Below, piece after piece: positions 53,210-61,181 of a stretch of DNA of 61,181 nt (position 1 is the first letter of the stretch; each line of letters begins with the position of its first letter). The DNA is taken from the NCBI GenBank assembly GCA_902622845.1, contig CACNRI010000005.1, positions 1 to 61,181 of the forward strand, given 5' to 3'. The notes beneath the pieces are model-generated. The model saw only the letters and a list, made by a program, of their open reading frames with translations, was not told the DNA's origin and made no database searches. A program made the translations under genes and the position numbers. This DNA is from an uncultured SAR86 cluster bacterium. GTDB lineage: Bacteria > Pseudomonadota > Gammaproteobacteria > Magnimaribacterales > D2472.

Positions 53210-54696
53210 TTTTTTAATTGCGGAAATAGTAAAACATCTCTTATAGATGACTGATTTGTTAGAAGCATTACTAATCTATCTATTCCAAGCCCTACTCCAA
53301 CTGCTGGCGGCATTCCATGCTCCAACGCTGTAATATAATCCTTGTCAAAATCCATTGCTTCCTTGTCTCCAGAATCTTTAGCAGCGGCCTGTGCCTCAAA
53401 TCTTGAAGCCTGATCATCTGGATCATTAAGCTCACAAAAACCATTTGCAAACTCTTTTCCACCAATAAATAATTCAAATCTATCTGCAAAATCTGGGTTG
53501 TCAGGATTTCTTCTTGAAAGAGGTGAAACTTCTATTGGATACTCTGTAACAAATGTTGGATTAATAAGTTTTTCCTCAACGGTTTCCTCAAATATTTCCA
53601 GTAATAATCTACCTGTTCCCCAACTTTTATCTATCTCCTTACCTAGTCCTTTAAAATATTTCTCGAGTGCTGACCTGTCGTTTAAATCTTTTTTGTTTAG
53701 ATCATTGTTGTGACTTAACACAAGGTCTGATAACTTCTCCTGAGAAAACTTTCCAAGATCAATCTCTAGCTCATCCCACTCAATCTTCTCACCACAATCT
53801 ATAGCTTTAGCCGCATTCACAATGATATCTTTAGTTAAATCCATCTGATTTTGCATTGTTGCATATGCTTCATACCACTCCATCATAGTAAATTCAGGAT
53901 TATGTTTAGTAGAAAGTCCCTCATTTCTAAAGCTTCTATTTATTTCATAAACTTTATCAAAACCACCAACTAAAAGTCTTTTGAGATAAAGTTCAGGAGC
54001 TATTCGTAAGTATAAGTCTCTTCCTAAAGCATTGTGTTGAGTTACAAAAGGTCTTGCTACAGCTCCTCCCGCTAAAGGATGCATCATTGGTGTCTCAACT
54101 TCTAGATAACCTCTCTCATTCATTTTTTTTCTTGCTGAGTCAATAATTCTTGTCCTTTTTATAAAAATTTCTTTAGTTTGGGTATTTGTCATTAAATCTA
54201 GATATCTTTGCCTATATCTAGCCTCAACATCTGTTAAGCCTTTAAACTTTTCTGGCATCGGTCGTAAAGATTTAGTAATCATTTCTAAGTCCCAAACCTC
54301 AATCGTGAGTTCATCTGTTTTTGTCCTGAATAGCGATCCAGAAACTCCAACAATATCCCCCAAATCCCATGTTTTAAAATCATCGTATACACTTTCATCA
54401 ATATTGTTTTTGGTTACATATATCTGAATATCTCCGCTGGCATCTCGTAAAGTAGCAAAGCTCGCATTCCCCATTACTCTCTTGAGAACAATTCTTCCTG
54501 CAATTGAAATGTTCTTAATGTTTTTTTCGGCTAAATCATCTTTAGAGGTTTCGCCATATAGTTTATGAATTTCATTTGCACTATTCTTTGGTCGAAAAGA
54601 ATTAGCATAAGCAACACCTTTGTCCCTTAAGTTCTCAAGTTTTTTTCTTCTTTCTTCAAGAATAGCTTTTTCGCCGCCTATTTTATCTTCACTCAT
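53206..54696 (-). CDS. lysS: Lysyl-tRNA synthetase, class II
   Basis: Charges tRNA-Lys. The 496-residue protein has the N-terminal OB-fold anticodon domain (about 55-160, ISIAGRIVLKRVMGNASFATL) and the class II core with motif 1 around RGYLEVETPMMHPLAGGA, motif 2 RNEGLSTKHNPEFTMMEWYEAY and motif 3 GMPPAVGVGLGIDRLVMLL. It abuts prfB, a conserved neighbour pair. Confidence 0.98.
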   Translation of the reverse strand: MSEDKIGGEKAILEERRKKLENLRDKGVAYANSFRPKNSANEIHKLYGETSKDDLAEKNIKNISIAGRIVLKRVMGNASFATLRDASGDIQIYVTKNNIDESVYDDFKTWDLGDIVGVSGSLFRTKTDELTIEVWDLEMITKSLRPMPEKFKGLTDVEARYRQRYLDLMTNTQTKEIFIKRTRIIDSARKKMNERGYLEVETPMMHPLAGGAVARPFVTQHNALGRDLYLRIAPELYLKRLLVGGFDKVYEINRSFRNEGLSTKHNPEFTMMEWYEAYATMQNQMDLTKDIIVNAAKAIDCGEKIEWDELEIDLGKFSQEKLSDLVLSHNNDLNKKDLNDRSALEKYFKGLGKEIDKSWGTGRLLLEIFEETVEEKLINPTFVTEYPIEVSPLSRRNPDNPDFADRFELFIGGKEFANGFCELNDPDDQASRFEAQAAAKDSGDKEAMDFDKDYITALEHGMPPAVGVGLGIDRLVMLLTNQSSIRDVLLFPQLKN

Positions 54697-55792
54697 TTAT
54701 ATTCCTGCTTTAAGTGATGCTCGCATAAATTCATCAATATTGCCATCAAGAACTGCAGATGTGTTACCTGTTTCATAGTTGGTTCTTAAATCTTTAATTC
54801 TTGATTGATCTAAAACATAAGATCTAATCTGACTTCCCCAACCGATATCGGCCTTACTATCCTCCAACTTTTGCTGTTCCTCTTTTTGTTTTTGTAATTC
54901 TAACTCGTATAACTTAGATTTTAATTGTTTTAATGCATTTTCTTTATTTTTATGTTGTGATCTTCCATTTTGACACTGAGAAACTGTTCCTGTCGGTATG
55001 TGAGTTAACCTCACAGCAGAGTCTGTTTTATTAACGTGCTGGCCTCCTGCTCCAGAAGCCCTGTAAGTATCAACTCTTATATCAGCATTGTTTATCTCTA
55101 TCTCAATATCATCATTTATTTCAGGAGAAATAAAAACTGATGCAAAAGAGGTATGTCTTCTATTACCTGAATCAAATGGTGATTTTCTTACTAGCCTATG
55201 AACGCCCGTCTCAGATCTAAGCCATCCATATGCATAGTCTCCCTCTATTAAAATTGAAGATGATTTAATACCAGCGACTTCACCAGGTGAGGATTCAGTG
55301 ATGGTTGCTGAAAATCCCTTACTTTCAGCCCACTTCAAATACATCCTTAATAACATGTCAGCCCAATCCTGAGCTTCTGTCCCGCCTGATCCTGACTGAA
55401 TGTCAACGAATGCATTTGATGAATCCATTTTACCGCTAAACATCTTTGTGAATTCAAGATTCTCAATAGATGGCTTTATTTCCAATATCTCATCACTTAT
55501 TTGTTTAATTGTTGTCTGATCGTCTTCTTCAAGTGCCATATCTAGGAGCAACTTATTGTCGCTAAGCTTATTAAGTGAATCTTTATAAGTTGCTAGGGAT
55601 TTTTCAAGGAAGGTCTTTCTTTTATTAAGATCGGTAGATTTCTCAATGTCTGACCAAATTTCTTTTTCAAGAAGTTGATTTTCAATTTCTAAGATTTCTT
55701 TTTCTTTACTATCAACGTCAAAGGTACCCCCTAATCTCATCAAGTTGAGACAGAAGATTAGAAATTTTAATTTTTAGTTCTGCAGCATCCAT
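54697..55792 (-). CDS. prfB: Peptide chain release factor 2, programmed +1 frameshift
   Basis: RF2 releases peptides at UAA and UGA. The gene begins with ATG at 55790-55792, runs 24 codons to an in-frame TGA (55718-55720) and continues in the +1 frame, giving 364 residues (E. coli 365). After the shift the SPF codon-recognition motif is at 204-206 and the catalytic GGQ at 249-251, one residue from the E. coli positions. A simple frame starting at 55743 misses the true N-terminus ([20 protein letters not shown]). The start directly follows the phzF stop. Confidence 0.97.
55718..55732 (-). promoter_or_regulatory. RF2 autoregulatory frameshift site
   Basis: On the minus strand the sequence is AGG GGG TAC CTT TGA followed by C. 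The AGGGGG acts as an internal SD 3 bases before the CTT slippery codon, and TGA-C is a poor stop context. When RF2 is scarce, ribosomes slip +1. It differs from E. coli only in TAC for TAT. Confidence 0.96.
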
Positions 55793-56575
55793 TTAGATTT
55801 CTTGATTAAAATGTTTTACTAATTTTACCCTACCATTAACATCAATTCCTCTTAAATCTCTTTTGACCCTCATCAAACCGCCTCTCTCTGAGGACTGATA
55901 AACTAAAACATCTTCCTTTTTTAGTATCTTAGACCAATATGAAAATATCGGAGGCTGAGCACTTCCTGTAACAGGGTCCTCCCTTACTCCAAGATTTTTT
56001 GTTCCAAACATTCTGAGGGCATAGTCATAATTGCTGTTTTCAGAAGTTGATGTGAGTATCAATTGATCTTTACTTAGATTGTCATGACTAAAGAAATCAT
56101 TATCCCATTTCATTAAATTATCAAATGAATCTAACACTCCAATGAAATGTATTTTAGATTCATAATAATCAATACATGAAGTTCCTAAAATTTCTTTTAT
56201 AACTGCATTTGGTTCTTTTTTTTCAATATTTTGATCAGGAAGTATTAATGAGACAAATTCATTATCGACATCACAATATAAAACATCATGATTTGCCTTA
56301 AAGGTTATTTTTTTTATTCCCATTTTATTAGATAGATGAGCGGCACTTGCAACAGTGGCATGCCCACATAAATCTATTTCAGATGTTGGCGTAAAAAAAC
56401 TAATCTTGAAGCATGAGTCTTCTTCAAGCAAAAAAGCTGTTTCAGAAAATCCATTTTTGTAGGCAATACTTTGCTTTTCTTCTTTACTCAAGCCTACATC
56501 TATGCAAACTCCCGCTGGATTCCCAAGGAAAGTGTCTGAACAAAAAGAATTATACTCAAAAACTTCTATTTTCAT
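55793..56575 (-). CDS. PhzF-family isomerase
   Basis: A 260-residue protein of the PhzF/diaminopimelate-epimerase fold. Recognisable are FLGNPAGVCID near the N-terminus, the catalytic Glu in NGFSETAFLL, FFTPTSEIDLCGHATVASA, and REDPVTGSAQPPIFSYW in the second half. The family includes PhzF itself and many isomerases of unknown substrate; phenazine synthesis is not implied. It is placed between thrC and prfB with no gaps. Confidence 0.88.
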   Translation of the reverse strand: MKIEVFEYNSFCSDTFLGNPAGVCIDVGLSKEEKQSIAYKNGFSETAFLLEEDSCFKISFFTPTSEIDLCGHATVASAAHLSNKMGIKKITFKANHDVLYCDVDNEFVSLILPDQNIEKKEPNAVIKEILGTSCIDYYESKIHFIGVLDSFDNLMKWDNDFFSHDNLSKDQLILTSTSENSNYDYALRMFGTKNLGVREDPVTGSAQPPIFSYWSKILKKEDVLVYQSSERGGLMRVKRDLRGIDVNGRVKLVKHFNQEI

Positions 56576-57963
56576 TAATGATTGTTTCTTTTTATAAAAT
56601 TAAAGACTTGGTCTTGGTCGGCTTCCAAAGAATAAGAGTATTCTTCTTTATTTAATACCTCACTTAAAGTGTGGTGTCTTTCAAAAGTTGGAATTTCTGC
56701 TAATTTTAGTGAGTCTAAGAACTTTCCTGGATGAGCTGTAGAAAGCACTACAAGGTCTGAACTAATTGGTCCTCCAAATATTTTTGAAACACATAATCCA
56801 ACTGCAGTATGTGGATCAACAACATATTTAAAATCTTTATATATTTTTTTCATAATCTCAGTTGTTTCCACATCTCCAATACTTGAACTGCAGAATAAAT
56901 CATAAGTTTTTTTCCATACATCTTCACTAAGCGAAATAGGACTATTTGGGAAGTTATCAAAAAAGTTTTTACATGTTTCTGCATCCCTTTCTAAATAAAA
57001 ATCGTAAATCAATCTTTCGAAGTTACTTGCAACAGTTATATCCATACTGGGTGAAAGTGTCTCATTTACTAATTCTTTTTTATAAAGATTTTTTGAAAAA
57101 AAACGATGTAAAATATCATTTTCATTAACTGCAACAGCTATTTTTTTAACTGGTAATCCTAATTTCATTGCTGAGTAACATGCAAAAACGTTACCAAAAT
57201 TGCCTGTAGGAACTGAGAAACAAAGTTGTTTAGAAAAGTTATTTATCTTCATACACAGATAAAAGTAATAACATATCTGCCCTATGATTCTTGTCCAATT
57301 TATAGAATTTACAGCTAAAAGGACCTGATCATGCTTTAAAAAAGATTTGTCTTTAAAAGCTGATTTAACAATATCCTGACAATCATCAAAAGTACCATTG
57401 ATATTTAAGACGAATACATTTTCTTGATTTACTGTTGTCATTTGCTTTCTTTGAATATCAGTCATATTTCCTTCTGGGAGCAACATAAATGTTTTAATGT
57501 TTTTATATTCTTTACATGCATCAATTGCAGCAGACCCTGTATCACCTGATGTAGCGCCAAGTATTATTGCAGTCTGATTATTCTTTTCTAGAGCCTTATT
57601 AAAAAAAGCTGCGCATAACTGGAGACCAAAATCCTTAAAAGCTGCTGTAGGTCCATGGAATAACTCACCAATAAAGATATCCTCATTAACTTTTTTAATT
57701 CCAACAAGATCACTCTTTTCAAAATCATGCCAAGTGTTTTCAAGAAGAGTTATTACTTCTTCTTTTTTATAGGAAGATTCTGTAAAAAGTGGGACTATTA
57801 ATTTAGCTATATCAATAAATGAGTTACATTCTTGAAGCTTTCTAATATCTGCTTTAGGCCATTCTGTTGGAATATATAAACCTCCATCATCTGCAAGTCC
57901 TTTTAAAAGAACTTCTTCAAATGTTTTAGCTTTATCTCCACCCCTTGTACTCTCAAATAACAT
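56575..57963 (-). CDS. thrC: Threonine synthase
   Basis: PLP enzyme converting O-phosphohomoserine to threonine. The 462-residue protein is of the long type: FHGPTAAFKDFGLQL with the PLP lysine, GATSGDTGSAAIDA, LLPEGNMTDIQRKQM and VPTGNFGNVFACY for phosphate binding. It follows hom after 2 bases, and the stop overlaps the phzF start (TAATG). Confidence 0.97.
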   Translation of the reverse strand: MLFESTRGGDKAKTFEEVLLKGLADDGGLYIPTEWPKADIRKLQECNSFIDIAKLIVPLFTESSYKKEEVITLLENTWHDFEKSDLVGIKKVNEDIFIGELFHGPTAAFKDFGLQLCAAFFNKALEKNNQTAIILGATSGDTGSAAIDACKEYKNIKTFMLLPEGNMTDIQRKQMTTVNQENVFVLNINGTFDDCQDIVKSAFKDKSFLKHDQVLLAVNSINWTRIIGQICYYFYLCMKINNFSKQLCFSVPTGNFGNVFACYSAMKLGLPVKKIAVAVNENDILHRFFSKNLYKKELVNETLSPSMDITVASNFERLIYDFYLERDAETCKNFFDNFPNSPISLSEDVWKKTYDLFCSSSIGDVETTEIMKKIYKDFKYVVDPHTAVGLCVSKIFGGPISSDLVVLSTAHPGKFLDSLKLAEIPTFERHHTLSEVLNKEEYSYSLEADQDQVFNFIKRNNH

Positions 57964-57965
57964 TG

Positions 57966-59213
57966 TTATTTTTCAATTCTTAACGTTTTAAAATTTCTGG
58001 AAAGATTGTTGAGATCATTTAAAAATTCTTGCAAGTTAATAGATGTAATTTCCTCTGTCTCGACGAAACAAGTCATATCAGACTTATTTCCATCATTTAT
58101 TAAGCCTGAGTTTCTAATAGGTATATTGTGTTCTGCTAGCATGTCTAGGACATCACTATTTATATTTTCACTTGAAGAATTTACGATTATCAAAAATGAG
58201 AATAGCTCATCTGAGATTTGTCTATATTTAAGATCTTCTTTTGATGTAGCATTATGATTACTTGACTCAGAGGCTAGACGCACAATATCTGATATTACTC
58301 CTGCTGCTGTAGCCTCTCCTCCTGCTCCAGATCCTGAAATATGAATCTTTCCTATTAAGTCCGTATCAATTACTAAACCATTTCTTACATTCTTAAGGCT
58401 TGAAAGATAATCAGATTTTTGAACAAGTGCTGGATTAGACCTGATAAGAAGTTTTCCATCCTTCATATCAGCTGATGAGACATGCTTTACTGTGAAATCT
58501 AATTTTTCAGCTATATAAATATCTTGTTTAGTAATATTTGAGATTCCTTCTATTAAGAATTCATTTGGCGGTAATGGCGATCCAAAAACTATATTTGATA
58601 AGATTGATATTTTATGGGCAGCATCAATTCCCTCTATATCAAATGTTGGATCTGCCTCAGCATAACCATTTTCTTGAGCGAAAGATAAACTATCTTCAAA
58701 ACTCATTCCATCTTCCATTTGAGAAATAATAAAGTTAGATGTTCCATTAAGCATGCCTTTGATAGACAGAAATTTATTTCCAGCAAGATCATTTTTAAGC
58801 AAATTAATTGTTGGAGTTCCAGCACAGACTGAAGCTTCAAAAAGAAAATCAACACCATTGTTAGATGCCTCTCTAAAAAGAATATCCCCATACTCATAAA
58901 CAACTGCCTTATTTGCTGTAACAACTGGAATTTTTTTCTCAAAGGAAGAAGAAATCAGTGTTTTTGCGTCATCTGTTCCACCAATTAACTCAACTAAAAC
59001 ATCTATATCTTCGTCTAAAACATCAAAAATATTTCTTAAAACCTTTGTTTTACCTGCACTGTATTTAGGGTTATCTCTTCGAGCTCCTATAGCAACAATC
59101 TCAAGATCAACTTGATGACTTCTCTTTATTTGGTTTTTATTTTCGAGAATAGACCTATGCAATGCTGTTGCTACTGTACCCCACCCACAGATGCCTATTT
59201 TTATCTTCTTCAT
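57966..59213 (-). CDS. hom: Homoserine dehydrogenase
   Basis: Reduces aspartate semialdehyde to homoserine. The 415-residue monofunctional enzyme has the N-terminal NAD(P) motif GICGWGTVATAL, VTANKAVV, the catalytic region LNGTSNFIISQMEDG and EADPTFDIEGIDAAHKISIL with the conserved Lys and Asp, and a C-terminal ACT domain (about 335-410) for feedback control. In one run with thrC, as in Pseudomonas. Confidence 0.97.
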   Translation of the reverse strand: MKKIKIGICGWGTVATALHRSILENKNQIKRSHQVDLEIVAIGARRDNPKYSAGKTKVLRNIFDVLDEDIDVLVELIGGTDDAKTLISSSFEKKIPVVTANKAVVYEYGDILFREASNNGVDFLFEASVCAGTPTINLLKNDLAGNKFLSIKGMLNGTSNFIISQMEDGMSFEDSLSFAQENGYAEADPTFDIEGIDAAHKISILSNIVFGSPLPPNEFLIEGISNITKQDIYIAEKLDFTVKHVSSADMKDGKLLIRSNPALVQKSDYLSSLKNVRNGLVIDTDLIGKIHISGSGAGGEATAAGVISDIVRLASESSNHNATSKEDLKYRQISDELFSFLIIVNSSSENINSDVLDMLAEHNIPIRNSGLINDGNKSDMTCFVETEEITSINLQEFLNDLNNLSRNFKTLRIEK

Positions 59214-59914
59214 TATTTAATGATACCAATTAGCTCATTTGCTGGAATATATCCTGGTAGCAATAATCCAGTTTGAGTAATAATTGCAGGTGTTCCTGTA
59301 ACACCAATACGTCTTCCAATCTCAAAATGAGTTTCTACAGGGTTTTCACAACTATTCAATTCGATGTCGATATCATTTTTAAGATTCGTTATTGATTCTT
59401 TTTTTTCATTAGAACACCATGCTGCAACCATCTTCTCATAGGAGCTTGAGTCGATCCCCGTCCTAGGAAAAGCTAAATAATTAATTGAAACTCCATTTTT
59501 TAAATACTCATCAATTTCTGAATGAAATTTTCTGCAATAAGTGCATTCAACATCTGTAAAAACTGTTAAAACAGACTTTTCATTATTTGATTTAAATTTA
59601 ATAAAACTATTCTGATCTAGGTCAGCAAGTATCTTTAGCCTAAGCCTTCCTTTATCTTTTTCAGTTTCACTTTCTGGTCTGTCGCCTTTGAGAGAGAATA
59701 TATCTCCAAGAATAATATATTCAGTATTTGGAAGAACATAGATAGGTTGTAAATCTCCAATATCAACTATGAAAATGTCTCTCTCTTGAGAGTAAGTTAT
59801 TTCTTTTACTGAAACACCCTCAGGTAAGATTTTATTAATCTTTTCTTTTACCAAAATAAGATCTTGAGATAATAATGATGAACAGAAAAATAAACAAATT
59901 AAAACTTTTTTCAT
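59213..59914 (-). CDS. dsbC: Thiol:disulfide interchange protein DsbC
   Basis: A periplasmic disulfide isomerase. Signal peptide about 1-16, N-terminal dimerisation domain (about 20-75), then a thioredoxin domain with Cys124 and Cys127 in VECTYCRKFH (CTYC instead of CGYC) and the cis-proline loop GVTGTPAII. Length 233 is usual. Sits between xerD and hom, a conserved order; overlaps hom by one base. Confidence 0.93.
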   Translation of the reverse strand: MKKVLICLFFCSSLLSQDLILVKEKINKILPEGVSVKEITYSQERDIFIVDIGDLQPIYVLPNTEYIILGDIFSLKGDRPESETEKDKGRLRLKILADLDQNSFIKFKSNNEKSVLTVFTDVECTYCRKFHSEIDEYLKNGVSINYLAFPRTGIDSSSYEKMVAAWCSNEKKESITNLKNDIDIELNSCENPVETHFEIGRRIGVTGTPAIITQTGLLLPGYIPANELIGIIK

Positions 59915-59917
59915 AGT

Positions 59918-60820
59918 TTATCCTCGTGGATGATGCTTCTTAACAAGCTCACTTAAGCGCTGTTTTGCAATATGAGTATATATTTGTGTTGTTGACAAGT
60001 CACTATGGCCCAATAAAACTTGAACTGAACGTAGATCTGCTCCCCTATTTAAGAGGTGGGTTGCAAAAGCATGTCTCAACGTATGAGGAGAGATATCCCT
60101 TTTAAGACCTATTTCTAAACAATACTCTTTTAATCTATGCCAAAAAGCATGTCTTGAAATTTTTGACCCTCTGTTATTCAGAAAAATATATTTAGTTGAA
60201 GCTATATCTTTATTTTTCTTTCTCTCGTCAATGTATGCGCTTATGCATTGAGCAGCATCCTCACCAAAGGGTACTAACCTCTCTTTAGAACCTTTTCCAA
60301 AAACTTTTATTATATTTCTTTCTAAATCAAGATCTGAAAACTTTATATTAACCAATTCAGATATTCTGACTCCAGAAGCATAGAGTAACTCAAGCATAGC
60401 CTTATCCCTCAAGCCAATCAAAGAATCTGGCTTTGGTGCATCAAGCAGTTTAACTACATCATCCTCCGAAATAGATTTAGGAAGACTTATTGGCTTTTTT
60501 GGCATGATTTGATCAGCAAAAGGATTTGCATTAATAAGCTTTTTTTTCAAAAGAAAATTAAAGAATGTTTTAAGAGATGAGATTTTTCTGTTAACTGAAG
60601 TGCTCTTAAGGTTTTTGCTGAATAAATAAGATATATACTGACTCGTATCAATTTTTTTTATTTCTGTAATGCGTTTTTTATTTTTAGAGATATTCCATTG
60701 ATACAGCTGATAGATATCGCTCTCATAAGATTGGATTGTATTTTTTGAAAGGCCTTTTTCAATAATTAAAGAGTTGAGAAAGGCAACAATATGTTGGTCC
60801 TTTCTGAAGACACTTTTCAT
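59918..60820 (-). CDS. xerD: Site-specific tyrosine recombinase XerD
   Basis: XerD with XerC resolves chromosome dimers at dif under FtsK control. The catalytic residues are all present: Arg152 (SGVRISEL), Lys176 (GKGSKE), His246 and Arg249 (PHTLRHAFATH), His272 (LGHSDLSTTQIY) and Tyr281. The 300-residue length and the gene order rplS-xerD-dsbC mark it as the housekeeping enzyme, not a phage integrase. The symbol is preferred over xerC from this context. Confidence 0.93.
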   Translation of the reverse strand: MKSVFRKDQHIVAFLNSLIIEKGLSKNTIQSYESDIYQLYQWNISKNKKRITEIKKIDTSQYISYLFSKNLKSTSVNRKISSLKTFFNFLLKKKLINANPFADQIMPKKPISLPKSISEDDVVKLLDAPKPDSLIGLRDKAMLELLYASGVRISELVNIKFSDLDLERNIIKVFGKGSKERLVPFGEDAAQCISAYIDERKKNKDIASTKYIFLNNRGSKISRHAFWHRLKEYCLEIGLKRDISPHTLRHAFATHLLNRGADLRSVQVLLGHSDLSTTQIYTHIAKQRLSELVKKHHPRG

Positions 60821-60822
60821 TC

Positions 60823-61181
60823 TTAATCTAGACGTTCTTTAATTCTTGCAGATTTACCAGATCTTTCTCTAAGGTAGAAAAGTTTTGCTTTCCTAACATC
60901 ACCTTTTCTTTTAACCGAAATTGAGTCTATAAGCGGACTATGAAGTTGGAATGTTCTTTCAACACCGATGCCGCTAGATATTTTTCTTACAATAAATGAT
61001 GAGTTCAGTCCTGAATTTCTTACTGACATTACAACACCTTCAAAAGCCTGTAATCTTGTTCGTTGACCATCTTTAACTTTTACTGATACTGAAACGGTGT
61101 CACCTGGTCTAAATGATGGCAAGTCTTCTTTAAGTTGTGATTTTTCAAAATCACTTACAATTGAAGCAGGTGATTTCTCAA
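60823..61181 (-). CDS. rplS: 50S ribosomal protein L19, start beyond the window
   Basis: L19 sits at the 30S/50S interface. The core [53 protein letters not shown] and [15 protein letters not shown] is unmistakable. A TTG at 61122 could be read as a start, but the frame is open to the right edge and the extra residues ([15 protein letters not shown]) match the normal L19 N-terminus, so the true start is just beyond the window. Confidence 0.96.
   Translation of the reverse strand, partial: EKSPASIVSDFEKSQLKEDLPSFRPGDTVSVSVKVKDGQRTRLQAFEGVVMSVRNSGLNSSFIVRKISSGIGVERTFQLHSPLIDSISVKRKGDVRKAKLFYLRERSGKSARIKERLD

Noticed and set aside
55793-56575. Phenazine biosynthesis
   Set aside because: Only a PhzF-family homologue is present; no other phz genes, and the family is functionally broad.
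59918-60820. Tyrosine recombinase as a mobile-element integrase
   Set aside because: Length, all catalytic positions and the rplS-dsbC-hom context identify chromosomal XerD.

Overview
The window looks like chromosome from a streamlined, low-GC marine gammaproteobacterium, most likely of the SAR86 type; that placement is inferred from gene content and order, not from a database search. Supporting signs are AT-rich codon use with AGA as the usual arginine codon, coding sequences that abut or overlap (several convergent pairs overlap by 4-26 bases), Pseudomonas-like gene orders (algU-muc-mucD-lepA-lepB-rnc-era-recO-acpS; queA-tgt-yajC-secD-secF; rplS-xerD-dsbC-hom-thrC), a large TonB-dependent receptor and a Pseudomonas-like NrdAB pair. 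No insertion sequence, prophage or CRISPR array was seen.

Layout. 1-2700: malate synthase G (cut by the left edge), a hotdog thioesterase and tRNA-Gly. 2866-4634: a two-gene LPS cassette (glycosyltransferase and Kdo kinase) with foreign-looking base composition, ending in what looks like the 3' remnant of another gene. 4635-9917: SnoaL-like protein, TonB receptor, RRM protein, patatin, DUF2147 protein. 9892-16657: pyruvate dehydrogenase aceE-aceF behind an amidase-rhodanese fusion and a lipoprotein. 16770-23779: tRNA-Glu, trmJ/suhB, then queA-tgt-yajC-secD-secF and tRNA-Leu. 23808-27737: a 1309-residue surface lipoprotein with a cupredoxin-like insert. 27769-38531: one long minus-strand run from rpoE (sigma-E) through an anti-sigma factor, mucD, lepA, lepB, rnc, era, recO, acpS, adk, tsaB and uppP to rsmJ. 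38564-47967: ygfZ, ung, serA, an orphan ABC ATPase, glpK, nrdA-nrdB. 47969-51184: a three-gene operon of a C-S lyase/aminotransferase-like protein, indoleamine 2,3-dioxygenase and a hydroxyacyl-CoA-type SDR. 51287-53209: mdh and two small genes. 53206-61181: rplS-xerD-dsbC-hom-thrC-phzF-prfB-lysS in one tight minus-strand run.

How the genes work together. Much of the window is housekeeping: protein export (SecDF, YajC, LepB), translation and tRNA modification (LepA, RF2, LysRS, Tgt, QueA, TrmJ, TsaB), envelope stress (sigma-E, anti-sigma, MucD) and central carbon entry (AceEF, GlcB, Mdh). DNA-precursor functions (ung, nrdAB) lie within 4 kb of each other and both have consensus DnaA boxes just upstream; nrdAB also has two NrdR-type palindromes. 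The least ordinary parts are the IDO operon, the amidase-rhodanese fusion, the anti-sigma factor that seems to combine RseA and RseB parts, a Tgt lacking two of its three zinc cysteines, the cupredoxin-bearing lipoprotein, and a MerR-type promoter layout in front of a small cysteine-containing exported protein.
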